From: Epiperipatus broadwayi
Lineage: Eukaryota > Onychophora > Udeonychophora > Euonychophora > Peripatidae
Direction: 5' to 3'
Length of the DNA stretch: 64,000 nucleotides
Assembly: GCA_028023455.1 (NCBI GenBank)
Contig: JAQFVV010012535.1
Span: forward strand, 310,001-374,000
Of this stretch, positions 46,457 to 59,202 are shown in pieces; positions within the stretch are counted from its first letter, which is position 1; every line of letters starts with the position of its first letter. A program made the translations under genes and the position numbers. Below the pieces are notes generated by a model. That model searched no databases, was not told the origin of the DNA, and was given only the letters and a program-made list of their open reading frames with translations.

Positions 46457-46849
46457 CAAGGAGGGCAGAAATAAAGAAATGTGAGATAAACCTGAGCGAA
46501 CAAATTGTGCTGGATGTCAAAATAATAAATGTAAAAGTGACGATGGAGATAGACAGTGGGGCAGGACTATCCATCCTGTCAATAAAAGACTGGGAAAAAA
46601 TTAACACCATATCCAAGTCGAAACTAAATTTGGATAAGACTAATGTTATTGCCACTGATGTAAATGGAAACAACGTCCAAATTTGTGGAAAAATTTCCAG
46701 TCCCAGTGAAATTAAATAACAAAAGCAAAATTTTGCCCTTGTACATAGTTAAAAAAAACATAAAACCCTTACTGGGCCGAAATTGGTTCCGCCCACTGGG
46801 CATATCCATACAAGTGATTAAAACTGTAAAGTTAGAAAATGTAGTGTGA
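46405..46849 (+). pseudogene. Aspartic protease region of gypsy pol
   Basis: Frame 46405-46719 contains VTMEIDSGAGLSILS, the D-S-G-A active site. It shifts near 46700 to the frame 46664-46849, which ends the domain with LLGRNWF. The protease would cut the Gag-Pol precursor. The frame change separates the active-site part from the C-terminal part. Confidence 0.8.
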
Positions 46850-46885
46850 CAGAAATTCCCAAGGATATTTGAGGAAAAAATAGGA

Positions 46886-48083
46886 ATGCTGAAGATAGAC
46901 CCAGTAGACATAGACCTTACCAATGAGGCTCAACCAGTAGCAAGCAAACCCAGGAAGGTTCCATTGGCACTAAGAGCAAAGGTCGAAGAAAGTCTGTCAG
47001 CCCTGGTAAAGGAAGGAGTGTTGTTGCCAGTGGAAAGTTTAGATTGGGCCACTCCAATTGTGATAGTCACAAAGCCAGATGGGAGTTTACGGATCTGTGG
47101 GGATTACAGGTTTACTGTAAATCAATACCTAAAAAAAGTGCGTATCCAGTCTTGAATGTCACAGAAATAGTGGCATCACTCCAGGAAGCTGCAGTTTTCG
47201 CTAAGATAGATTTGAGGTCAGCTTTTCATCAAATCCCAGTCACAGAGAGGTCAGCAAAAATACTAATTCTCTGTACTCATGTCGGTCTTTTCCAGTGCAA
47301 TAAGCTATCATATGGAATCACGACAGCCCTCAATATATTCCAAGCTAAAATAGATCAAATGACACAGAATATGGAGGGAGTGATCCCCTACCTGGATGAC
47401 CTACTGATTTATGCTAAATCAGAAACCGAACTGAAGGAATGCGTGCTTGCCATATGCAACCGATTGGAAAAAGTGGGAATCAGGATAAATACCAGTAAGA
47501 GCATTTGGTCCACAAGAGAAATAAAGTTCCTGGGACATATTATTGATCAAAATGGAAAATGTCCCAATCCCGAGAAGGTCGCCGCGATAAAAAATGCTCC
47601 AGTACCAAGAAATGTAAAAGACTTACAAGCATTTCTGGGAATGCTAACCTTCTATGAAACCTTTCTGAAGAGAAAGGCACATCAGCTAAAACCCTTTTAT
47701 GCCTTATTATGCAAGGGTCAGTGCTGTAAGTGGAAGGCTGAACACCAAGCTGTTTTCCAGGCAACCAAGGATTTATTGTCATCTGAAAGTCTGTTGATGC
47801 ATTACCAAGGTAATCAAGAAGTTATAGTAACCTTGGATGCTTCAGAATATGGGGTTGGAGCCATCATATCACACTTGATAAATGGACAAGAACATCCAAT
47901 AGCCTATGCCTCCCATACTCTATCACCTGCGGAAACTAACTATAGTCAGCTGGACAAGGAATCCCTCGCTATCATTTTCGCGGTAAAGAAATTTCATCAG
48001 TACATATATGGATGAAATTTCACCTTATGCACCGATCACCGCCCACTATTAGGCATATTAAGTAAGACCAAAAAACACCCGAA
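46886..48083 (+). pseudogene. Reverse transcriptase and RNase H of gypsy pol
   Basis: 46886-47155 gives the RT entry (LVKEGVLLPVESLDWATPIV, then TKPDGSLRICGDYR). A frame change near 47110 leads into 47044-48015: FAKIDLRSAFHQIPV (first catalytic Asp), GVIPYLDDLLIYA (Y-L-D-D), EIKFLGHIID and KDLQAFLGMLTFYETF. RNase H follows with VTLDASEYGVGAI and YSQLDKESLAIIFAVKKF. TGA at 48013-48015 interrupts before TLCTDHRPLLG, and the frame then shifts to that of the integrase. All catalytic motifs are present but not in one frame. Confidence 0.9.
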
Positions 48084-48098
48084 TATAGCAGCCAGAGA

Positions 48099-49487
48099 AT
48101 GCTAAGATGGATTAAAATACTGGCAGCATACGATTATACTTTAGTACACAAGCCAGGAAGGGACATACCTCATGCTGATTCCCTATCATGTCTACCACTG
48201 AAGGCGGATAGACCACGTGAATTCATGGAAGTGAATTTATTGGAAGTGGTGAAGTTGGACAATATAGTAAATAGTGCAAAAATAGCAGAGTGGACAGCTA
48301 GTAATCCGGGATGTTGCCAAATGAGGACTTGGATAAAGGAAGGATGGCCAAGCCACCATCCTGATTATCTTCACATAGCTATCTGGAATGCCCGTCAAAT
48401 CTTCTCAACCTGTAATGGTTGTATAACCAGGACAGATCGTGTATTTGTACTGATGGAAGGTCATGCCCAGGTCTTAAGACTACTCCATGCTGGACACCCG
48501 GGAATAGTGAGAATGAAAGCTTTGTCACGTTCATATGTGTGGTGGCCAAGAATTGACCAAGAGATTGATGAGATGGTGGGACAATGTCACAGTTGCCAAG
48601 CCGAGGCAAACCTACCTAGAAAAACACTGAGCTCTCGGATAGAACCAAACAAACCCTGGGAACGGATCCACATCGATTATGCTGGGCCTATAGAGGGACA
48701 AATGGTTTTAGTGGTGGTGGACGCATACAGCAATTGGGTAGAATACCATTTGTTAAGGTAAGCAAACTCGACATGTACCAAAAGGGCTCTCCAAGAGATA
48801 TTTACCACACATGGATACCCCGAAATATTGGTATCGGATAATGGAACAAGCTTTACCTCCACCAGTTTTGAAAACTTCCTGACAGAAAGAGGGATACATC
48901 ACATTTTTTCACTGACATACCACCCTGCATCAAATGGTTTGGCAGAGATGGTAAATCACCAGCTGAACTGTTATTCGACAGAATGTGTCACACACACATG
49001 TCAACCATTTTACCCCAAAAAGAGAGAACCGGAAGGTGATTCCCATAAACATATGAAAAGGTTCAAAAGAAATGATCCAGTCTGGGTGCGTGATATACTA
49101 AGGAAGAAATGGCTGCCCAGAACCATCATAAGTGTGAAATCAAGGACAATTTACCAAATAAGACTAGAGAATGGTCCATCTGTCCATAAACACATAAACC
49201 ACTTAAGGAGAAGATCTCCGTGTGCTCGAACGGATATCCCAGAAACCGTTGGAAATGCCAGTCAATGGGACATCTTACCTAAAGAAGATAAGAAAGTATT
49301 GCCACAAATAACACAGGAAGAGTTTTGCCAAAACGAACTAGACCAGATGGATAGTGTACTGGAAGTTACGGACCCGATACATGACACTGACAGCGGGCCA
49401 ACCCAACAAGATGAAGGGACACCTGCACCAAGAGTTCACCATGAGCGTAGGCTGCCAGAAAGGTTTAAGGACTATATTCTAGAGTGA
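48099..49487 (+). pseudogene. Integrase of gypsy pol
   Basis: One frame apart from a TAA at 48759-48761. It starts with the RNase H end (RWIKILAAYDYTLVHKPG). The zinc-binding HHCC domain follows (LLHAGHPGIVRMKALSRSY, then CHSC), then the core with ERIHIDYAGPI (first D) and VVVDAYSNWVEY. After the stop come LVSDNGTSFTS (second D) and YHPASNGLAEMVN (E). The segment following E is shortened compared with the usual length. The C-terminal part has NDPVWVRDI and a Pro/Glu-rich tail ending at 49487 (ERRLPERFKDYI). The integrase inserts the cDNA; this copy cannot be made intact. Confidence 0.88.
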
Positions 49488-49494
49488 GTGGAGG

Positions 49495-49850
49495 TGTAGA
49501 ATAAGGAGACATTGACTCTAGAAATGTCCGGTTAGAACGGGAAAAAAGATGAGAAGAGGAGAGACCAAGATGGCGTAACGTATAGCCACACGTAGAACCA
49601 AATGTCTTATTTTTCATTTGCCATGAGTAATAGAACTTTTCTTTGAAGAGACTTCAATCATATGTATACTTTTGATTTTGTTGCTGTTTTTCTTTCCGCA
49701 CATTTTGTTATCTTAACCATAGACATTTTTTTTGAATAATAACACATAACGTTTAACTAATAAACTACCTTTGGAAAAAAAACTGTCTCCGACTCTTAAG
49801 TTAATAAATTGTGGTTTCAGCTGAGATCGTTAACTTCCCGAAAACACACA
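49495..49850 (+). repeat. 3' LTR of Ty3/gypsy element
   Basis: 356 bp, TGTAGAATAAGG to ...AAAACACACA. Differences from the 5' LTR are scattered substitutions and a few short gaps. GAGTGAGTGGAGG just before it is the only purine-rich stretch that could serve as the polypurine tract. Confidence 0.85.
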
Positions 49851-52800
49851 GCCAAATTATTATTATAATTGTTATCTGAGAGCTGACTATGAAGATGTCG
49901 TTATAACTAGCTATATTGCAGACTTTCATGATATGGAAGTCTGCAATAAATTTAATTTTTGGACAACCAGCTGAGACCTCCCTATGACAGTTAGGGACCA
50001 AAAAGGAATGGCAAGTAGTGGATTCATTTTTAAAAAGAAAGAACAAACAATCTAAATAAGTGATCACGAAGATGGACCTCAAAATCAGAATCTGTAAAGT
50101 ATAAACTTTTACCAATTGAACTTTCTGTTAAATAATTACCGTATAATGTCAATAAGTAATCAATCAAAAAAAGAAAGAAATATAAATGAATGTACTCTTA
50201 TCTGACAAAGAATAGAACTCTAAATCAATTCTACGATATTTGTTTTTATATACGTTTGCTATTTTAATCATTTCCATTTTTTTTAATTTAATTATTTATG
50301 TTTGTATTTAACTAGGTTATTTATTTCTATTCTGTTTTAACTAAAATGTATTAAATTTAAAATTGGGTGTAGATAGCTGCATCGATAAGAATTAATAACT
50401 ATGTTTAAATTCGTTTATGTTTAATTTAAGGGAGTTTAATTTCAGGCTATTTGTTTCATAGTTAGGGCAATGCTGGTGGAGGAATATATGGGTGTTTATA
50501 TTAATGTAATGTGAAGCATGTTTAGCATACAGGGCAATGTGCCCAACTGAATGCATGACCCCAAAGAGGCAGTCATATTGTTGAAATGGTCGCAGATGTA
50601 TTTCCTGCGCCATTGACCCCTTCTAGCTCTATGGACAGGGATTTATAAGACAGCAGAAAGACCGTTCTCCCCCATATGTAGCACTCTTTAAAAATAATTA
50701 TATACATGATTCCTTAGTCAGGCAGATGCACTTTCTTGTTCTGGACACGGATCATTTCCTTCAAATAATATCACGCTGTCATATGCACATTCCTGTCGGC
50801 ATGGTTTTATGCTAGCATCTTCATATTGCATTAGTTGCAAATATATATCTGGAAGCTGACATTGGGTTGGCTACGAACTTTTAGTCTGAGATTGAATGAA
50901 TGTTTTGATAAGTTTTTAAGTGGAAAAAAATCTATGTAAACTATCTATGCTCAACATGCTAAAGTAAAATATAATTTAAATATTCATCTGTGTGGTCTAT
51001 TTAAATAGTAATGTGAATTTGAATTTAAAAAAATTATTAATGTTAAAATCAAAAAAAATAAATTTATTCATCAATTTTAAATGTTGCGTCAATAAAATCT
51101 ATTTGTGGCAGTGGCTTCTTTTATTTTATTGTTTTAAATATTAAAATATTTTGAGAATCTAAATCTATTTAAACTTATAAATGTTTAAAATCTCTGCTAC
51201 TCTATGAGCTAGTGACCTTGGGCAAACGGTCAGAATAATATATATAAAAGTTTTTTTTTGAATCTTAACTTACGTATCTGCCTACTATATAAATTTTTCT
51301 AGGTTCAAACACCTAGATGGCGCCCGTGTAGTGCAGATATGTTTAAGGCTCTTTTCATTGACCGTTAAAATATATATATATATTCACTTGCTTAAAATCA
51401 AAATATTCTTACCATGTATATATAACAGGAATTCTTATGATAAAACAATCATGTATCTTTCTGCAGAAGGTCAACAGATATTCCTTATTTTAAGTGCATA
51501 TTCCTTGGTAGCAGGCAACAATTGCCAATTTTTAATCACAATATTTACAAATCCAAAGTTATACATATATTAACTGTGGCAGAAAATTACAAAATGGACA
51601 AAAAAAAGCTGGCAAAAATTACAAAATAAAGAATTAAATCACATTTGTTTATGCAATATAATGCCTGCTTGGGATCTTGATAGAGGAATGTGTTCAACTA
51701 AGTTTACTTTGTTAAAAAAATTACTAAACTTTTATCAAAATGGAAAAAAAATTAGTAAACTTTTATCAAACCAGAATCACTGTGGTTGACTGATTTTTTT
51801 GATATTGTTCTTTGTGCAGTCTCTGCAAAATAAATTCTGCCATTACTTATCAAAAGTGTATATATAAAGGGTCATACCTTGACCATTCAGGTAACAGTTT
51901 TTTAGTTGGCAGGATCTTGTTTTTAAATAACATTCAGCTTTATTACTGTCTAGCGTGTTTTTAATTTATTTTTACTATTTCATATTCATAATACTTTTTT
52001 TTTTTTTTTTTTAAAAAAGAAAACCTTTTTTTTACCATTAGAAATAATGAATGAATTAATAACTTTGATTCATACTATTTTTTTACATATATACATATAA
52101 GTCTAAATGTTATGTGTATTTTTGACATTGAATTAATTAGGTCTATTGAAAATATAATATGGTTTAATAAGTTAATTTGTTAACCAATAAATATGCCATA
52201 AATATAATATAGCAAAAATGTATTGAAAGCATGATAAGTAGTAATAAAACTAAACATTATTAAAAACTATCTTTTCTGTGTGTATTTTTTAAAAGTAGTG
52301 AATTGCATTGACCTTGGTAATCTATAAATCCTTAATTGTGAGAACTGTGTTTCAATGAAATAAATGATATGTACAATAAGCAGAAAATGATCAAAATTTT
52401 GGAATTATAAAATTTATCACTTAAGTTTGTTATGTTTTTTGGTAGGATCTCAAGGTTAGAAAATTATCAACAGAATGATACATATATAAAATGTCACAGC
52501 AGGTATAATACATAAGTACCCAAGAGTCTTATCAATAGGCTTGGGGCAACTTATTGTCGGTGTATTTATTTGCTTCATAAAATGGAATTTATTAGTCATC
52601 AAACTGTATATAATGCCAAATTCAAAACATAAAACACATATCTAATGATTGGAAAAATCTATAGATACACAACCAGAATTGAAGAACTTAATAAATTTTA
52701 GACATCTTATCAGAATCTTTATAGATTTTTATATAATAATTTATATAATAGTTACTCTAAAAAATGTGGATTTAATTAATTTACTCCGTTCATTTGTTTT

Positions 52801-53209
52801 ACCTGACAATTATTTTCATTTCATTTATCAAATATTTTTGCTGCATATAATTAAATTTTAATTCAGTACATGTGTATAAAAACAAATAAAGTTTAAAATA
52901 TATGTCTTCATTAATATATTTTTTATCCATTGTATCTCAGCTCTTTAACACAATGTGTTACTAATTAGTCTGTGATAGAGATTCAAAAAATATCAATATT
53001 TATAATTGCTAATAATCAGAGAAGTAATACTTGAAATATTTTCCCATTTTATACCTTTTAAAATAATTCTAAAATATCATATATGGAAATTTAGATGATT
53101 AAATAAATGCCATTTTTATTGCAAAATTCTGCATACAATTCTACTTCATATTTTAATCATATTGTTGTCACTGTTAGTTTTCGTTTGTAAATAAACAATT
53201 CATAACATT
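49851..53209. other. AT-rich intergenic sequence
   Basis: A less AT-rich stretch at 50380-50830 and repeat fragments at 51475-51620 and 52450-52530 (related to 44412-44810). No gene recognised. The open frames of 70-104 codons here have no recognisable product. Confidence 0.4.
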
Positions 53210-53271
53210 TTTTTAAAACAGGCAAAACTCTCTATACAGTAGTGCCACTCAGTGCAAGCCAGAGTAATCAA

Positions 53272-54337
53272 CAGTGATCATGTGATGTTTAGTGGTTTAA
53301 CATTTTTTAAATATAAATTAACCTTATAAAAAATAACTGTTAAAATATCTTTAATCCAATTGTCCAAACAGGATCTTTATTTAATCTTTTATGATTGCCA
53401 AATTTTCCTTTTTTAGTTTGAATTATGATTTATTTAATTAACGTTTATTTTTTAAAAAAATTTGAATATACACACATAAAAAAGCATAGTTCAGTAAATA
53501 CATTTATAATTGCAACCACATTTAAAAAATAAACCTAAATAAAAAACAGTTTAATAATCACCTTTAAATTAGTAAACTGAATTGCCATACATACATCATG
53601 ATTTATTTTTATATTAGTTCAGGAGATTATTTATTTTGTGATTTTAATTTTTATTTCTCAAAATAAGTACGTTGAAGTTGATCATTAATATAAAGATTAA
53701 CTATAATTGCAACGTAAAAGTGAGAGTAAAATCTATCATTGAATACACTGATAAAAAAATAAAAAGGAACTATTTGTAAATAACTATTATATTATTTACT
53801 GAAATATAAAATGTTTTATATATGAAAATTAACATTTGTATTATTATTTTTAAATAAAAAGAGGATTATTAATTAATAAATGCTTATTGTATTGATCCCT
53901 GTTCTAAATAAAATTCTGTATCAATACATTGTTATTTAAAAGTTAATACAGTTATTAAAACTACATTTAATATGGAAATCATATTTGTAAATATATATTT
54001 AAAGTGTAAATATTAAAGGCAATATTTAAATTTTATATGTTTGAGTGCTTGAAAAAACAGGATGTTTATTATACAGAGATAAGAGATAGCTTGTCAAAGC
54101 ATTTTTACACTGTCTACAAAGACTGATAATCCAGAAACCTGGGAATTGAGTACTACATTAGTAAAATGCATTGTGTTTTATTGTTTGATCAATTATTACC
54201 TATCACACAATTTATAATAGAATACATAAATTATATATTTCTATAAAATGTAAACATTGAACTATTTTGTCAATAAAGCATTTTATATCATTACATCAAT
54301 TCTACATGTTAAACCACTAAACATCACATGATCACTG
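53272..54337. mobile_element. About 1.07-kb element bounded by a perfect 31-bp inverted repeat
   Basis: CAGTGATCATGTGATGTTTA and the next 11 bases (53272-53302) recur as exact reverse complement at 54307-54337. The CAGTG ends recall Tc1/mariner termini and TA follows on the right, but AA is found on the left. No transposase frame inside, so non-autonomous if it is a transposon. Perfect ends in decayed surroundings suggest a fairly recent origin. Confidence 0.5.
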
Positions 54338-55309
54338 TATACTGGTAGAATGTATGATTCAGGAACAAAATTGTTTAAATAGAAAATTCAACTTTTTTAT
54401 TTCCAGTACATAGCTATTATATAACTTCTTGAGGAGAAATCATTTGAATATTCAATCTTTATGATTTTACACTATTGCAAAACTACATAAACCATTCTAC
54501 CTACATGAGTAACTATGTTATTTTTTTTAAAGGCAGACCCATTGTAAAGCAAAAAAAATATGTCTAAATAAAAATTATGGGAAAAAATTGGAAATAATAT
54601 TTGAATAGTTTTATTTATTCATCAATTAAAACAAGGACTGTTTCACTATTTTTTATATTTCTTTGCAAAACCATAACTGCATGATCTTTTTGTTTCAAAT
54701 AAAAAACAATTGTGACTGAATTTAGTTCAATTAAAATATACAGTATAAATATTATTAAAACAGGCAATTTATTGGCTTATAAATATTATTAGCAGCTATT
54801 CAAACATGAATACATTCATTCTAACTCTAAAAAACAAACACATTTCATATTAACTGCAATCTTTTTAATTATACAAATAATTACTTACAAATTATTTATC
54901 AACTCATACAAATGTTTAATTTTTGAGGGCTGAATCAAAGATATCAACTCTGTAAGTTTGATATTTTGCAATATAGTTAATCAAATATTATTTATTTAAT
55001 TGGTGACTTTATTTTTATATATGTTTAATATTGATCAAGACATCTAAAATAATTTTTATTTTATGTTTAGGGTCAAAGCTAATTTCCAAAAAAATTTAAA
55101 GTATTGAAAAGTGGAATCTAAACTATTGTAAAAGCACTTTATTACTTTAATTACACAGCATATAATTATTAAAACATATTTAATAATTAAAAAAATAGAT
55201 TGGTTATAATACTTAGAGAGATATGTAAATGTTCTAAGTAATAATATTTATTTTTTTTGATAATATTATTTATGTATGTTATTAAAATGAATGCAATTTC
55301 TGTAATTTG

Positions 55310-56690
55310 ATATTAAATCAGATTATAATATAGAATGTAGAGTGACATACAAAGATGGAAATTTATTATCACCCTCAAAAATAAATAAAATATAGAAAGA
55401 ATAATTATGAAAGGAATAAGAAATAAATATAAAAAAGAGCATAAAATCAATAAAGAATAAACTATAAATAGTTATAATAAATACAATAATAATAACACTC
55501 ATACTGGATCTAAAATAATTTCGATAGTCAATTCCAAATAAGTACACCACAATCATCCAGATGCACATAATTAAGTCATAAAGTATTCATAACAAAAAAT
55601 AATGCTGGAATTATGATTTAGGCTGATCACCACCAGTGCCATGGCCATAGGTATCATAAGTGTGTAGACCAACTATAAACTAAATGGCCTCTAAAAAATA
55701 AAATGCACTGAATGGACTTTAAAACAAAAATCTCTACATCTATATAACTAACTGTTATATCTTACAACTAGCTTGGGAAGCAAAAACCCTAGGGTTTGTG
55801 ATTGTGAATAAGAAATATATAAATATATAAGCTCCTTCTAAATATAACATTGTTACTTGAATAATTTACAAATTTCTAATACTATATTTTTATGGATTCA
55901 AAGTACACATGCACTGTCTATTCATAGATTAAATAGTTGCAGGAATGAAGACATTGATATATTTTTGCTGATTTTCCTAAATATTGATTAATTTATTAAA
56001 TAATTGTTAAAAATAATAGTATTAAAGTCTTTCTTTCCCCAGCTATATAATCTATGAATTGTCAGTTTGTATAACTTGATAATCTTGTACATTCATATTT
56101 CTCTTGTTCACAGTCTCAATCCCTAAGGTCCTTACTTCTCAAGCTAGCCTTGAACAATAATTAGTTATATAAATAGAAAGGTTTATGTTTATGTTTGGAT
56201 AACCAGATAGTTCTCTGGATGATGCAAATGCATCATCTTTAAAGTCCATTCAATCAATATTGTAATATTTTAGAGAACATTTGGTACCCAATTGCCAAAA
56301 CATAAATAATGATTATCATGTATCAGGATTCCAGCATTATTTTTATGATGAATACTTTAGCATTTAAGTATGTGTATACAAGTGATTGTTGTGTATGTCA
56401 TGACCTATGTTTGGCATTGACTATTGAGTGTATTTTCAATCAAATCAAAAATGATGCCTGTTGACTCTTCTTTAATGCTGCTAATGCAATTTATAAATAT
56501 AGGTGTTATTATTATTGTAATTATAATTACATTTTATTCTTTTTTGATATTATGCTCCTGTTTATATTTAATCCTTAAATATATTTTTATAATTATTCCT
56601 TTTACATTTTATTTATTATTTGGGAATGATTATAATTTTCCATCTTTCCATATCAATTTTACATTTCATACCATTACAAATAGTAATATA
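55310..56690. repeat. Long foldback: about 0.5-kb inverted arms around a 280-bp centre
   Basis: The left arm (about 55310-55820) reverse-complements the right arm (about 56095-56690). Matches include TTAAAGTCCATTCA, ATTCCAGCATTATTTTT, ATGAATACTTTA, AAGCTAG and the hydrophobic reading V-I-I-I-V-x-I-I-T-x-Y-S that appears on the minus strand at 55323-55568 and the plus strand at 56424-56774. The protein-like similarity follows from the DNA repeat and is Ile/Phe-rich, so it is not good evidence of coding. Confidence 0.6.
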
Positions 56691-57761
56691 AACTGTGGAA
56701 CTAATGTTGATCAAGTTTTGGTGTCACTATGCAAAATGCAACATAATTTTAAGCTCATATATAATTACAACTGAGAAAGAAAATGGTATTTTGATGCAAA
56801 ATTAATTTTAAAAATGTGTTGCTATGAAATGTGTGACAAGATAGATCACAATTTGTTGATTAAATTAGAATTGCTTATACATTATAAAAAATTCACATTT
56901 AATATAGAATAGAAAATCAAAGCAAGGTTTATAGAGATTGGGTTGAGCTTTTGACTAGTGGAGTTTGTTTCAGTGTAGGTGATGGGTGAATGATTTTCTC
57001 ATTGTTTTGATAATTCATTGTTTTCATGCAACTCCATGGAATGTTCTAACTTGAAACTATTCCAATCAATTTCATGTTTTGGTATTTCCAGTTGTTTATC
57101 ATGGACAACAAAGTAGTTCTGTGCTATCAATCAAAACCTCTAAGTCTCCAGAAATGAAGCAAATTATAATTTTAAAGTTTTATATTTACCTACCCCTGAA
57201 TTCAAAGAATCAATCCTTTGCAAAAAATTTTACATTATTATTTCTATTTTGAGTTATAGTTAGATTATAATATCAAAATTGTGATAGTCCTTCTGGGATT
57301 TATGCTGCATTGTGTACTTATAGAGCAGTGATTAGATTCTATATATATACCAGAATTGCAAATCAATATCCATTCTTTTTCTCGCAGATTCTGGTCAATC
57401 ATTGGAAACAGGTTTTATCAAATGATTTGTTTTACAAATTTCATTTTATGTTTGCACATGTACTTAAAAATAATAATATTTAATCAGTTGCACATACATG
57501 ATTAGGTTAAATTGAAAAATAAAATAAGGGGAATGAATAAGACTACTAAAGTGACATATTGAGATAGTCAGATTCAAAGAAAGGCTGATTAGGACTTAAT
57601 AATAATATTATGTGTAGGTAATAGTGAAAGGCTACATAAAGAAAAGAAAATGTGAGACTTATTATGTGAGATAATATTGTAAAACAAATTTACATATGTT
57701 TGATATAAAAAAAATTCAATCCAGTTATTCTTTAATTTTAAGAGTGATCTAATGTACACAT

Positions 57762-58620
57762 ATGTTGACAAAAGCAAAATTGAAAATGAAAAAAGAATGT
57801 GATCACAAAAAAGACCAGAAACCAATCAAAGGAATTCAAAAAATAGAAAATTCCAGTTTTTGCAAATTATTAAAAAAAGAAAGTAACCAGAGATCACATG
57901 AAAGTCTGCTGAGAAAAATAGAAAAAAGCAATAAGACAGCAGAAGAAAAACTGGAAAGAAGAAGAAAAAAAGAAATATATCAAAGAAAAAAAAAAGATTT
58001 TAAACCAAAAATTAGCACAAGTGAAGAAAGAACAGAATAGAAAGTTAGAAGATAATGAAAACAAGTTAATTACAATTCAAAACATTAACCATAAAAGAGA
58101 AAAATACAATCAAAAAATAAACCAATCTGTTGAGCAATATAATGATAATATAATCCAAATAAAATAGAATATATATTGATAATACTTATACAAATAAATA
58201 TAGCATGAATGATGAAGTCATTAGTAGTGATAATAATGGCCTTGATGTCTTTGCTATGGATGATTATTTGGATGAAAACACAATTTATGAAAAATGTGAT
58301 AAACAAAAAGTGAAAAGTCAAATAAAATGTAAAGATTCAACAGAATTGAATACCCTTCAATGAAAAAATGTTAACACAGAGCAAAAATTACATAATTAAA
58401 GACCAAAGGATAAATAGAATCAAAACAATTGGAAAAATGTATAGAAAATGAACAAAAATATAAAGAAATAAGAAATCAAAATAATAAACAATGAACAATG
58501 GAATTGAGAAGACAACCCAAAAGGTAAAAAGATAAAAAAAAACAGAAGCAAGTATTACAAGAGATGTACAGAATAGATTCCAGAGAGATTTATATGCAGT
58601 TTTTCAAGACCAAATGTTTC
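57762..58620 (+). pseudogene. Possible lysine-rich coiled-coil pseudogene
   Basis: 57762-58040 is open for 92 codons with heavy Lys/Glu content (KPIKGIQKIENSSFCKLLKK). Downstream stretches in shifting frames stay charged (NGLDVFAMDDYLDENTIYEK; QEMYRIDSREIYMQFFKTK) up to a GTAAGT at about 58624. It could be a decayed retrocopy or the ORF1 of a retroelement. I recognise no family, and Lys/Glu richness follows partly from the A-rich composition. Confidence 0.25.
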
Positions 58621-58966
58621 AATTGTAAGTATTGAGTGCTGGTTCTTTATAAAATGGTCAAATAATAAAAAAATTATGTATAACTTATTACATATTGTAA
58701 ATTATATGATTATATGACAAAAAAATATTGGGTAGATAATAGAAGTGCTAAGGCAACAAAACCATAAAGGATTGGTAGTAACAGATTTTGCTTTTTTCAG
58801 ATATGGTTAAAATGAATCACTAGTTATACATAAAATGGGAGGTTTACCCAAACTTCATTTAGCATTGTACAGCACCAGTACAAAAATGATCATTCAAATG
58901 AAAATCTAACATAATGAGAAATGAAATATACATCTCCACTTTGTTGTCCCATTATATTATGGAAGA

Positions 58967-58967
58967 G

Positions 58968-59038
<71 letters not shown>
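58967..59038. repeat. (TA)n microsatellite, about 72 bp
   Basis: Longest uninterrupted TA tract in the window, directly next to the inverted arm of element E. Confidence 0.92.
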
Positions 59039-59040
<2 letters not shown>

Positions 59041-59044
<4 letters not shown>

Positions 59045-59150
59045 ACCATCAAATTTTCTTTATCTGTTGGAATAATAATAGAATCATCTTTTTTTAAATT
59101 TTGAAGTGCAATAAATTCTCCTTTAGATAAATTATTTTCGGTGGTTTCAT
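59041..59150 (-). mobile_element. Short inverted arm of Penelope-like element E
   Basis: Reverse complement of about 59202-59307 (the block encoding ALQNLKKDDSIVVIPSDKGN). The arms are separated by ATATAT tracts and a second short copy of the AAACCACCAAAAATAATTTA end. A head-to-head partial copy as in elements C and D. Confidence 0.75.
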
Positions 59151-59202
59151 ATATATATAAATTATTTTTGGTGGTTTCATATATATATATATATATATAA
59201 AA

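Larger units (their letters stand above)
45335..49850 (+). mobile_element. Ty3/gypsy LTR retrotransposon, decayed but full-length
   Basis: 5' LTR, primer-binding site, gag-like frame, protease, reverse transcriptase, RNase H, integrase and 3' LTR occur in the Ty3/gypsy order (integrase after RNase H). No envelope-like frame and no chromodomain are visible. The integrase and RT text recall the K02A2.6-like/Mag group of animal gypsy elements (inference). Distinctly less AT-rich than its surroundings. Several frame breaks and stops mean it is inactive. Confidence 0.9.

Noticed and set aside
46290-46923. Minus-strand open frames of 127 and 99 codons
   Set aside because: Antisense to the gypsy gag/protease region; no motifs.
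58740-58960. Open stretch with GLVVTDFAFFRYG and MGGLPKLHLALYS
   Set aside because: Interrupted by stops and matches no family I recognise; too short to support a gene.
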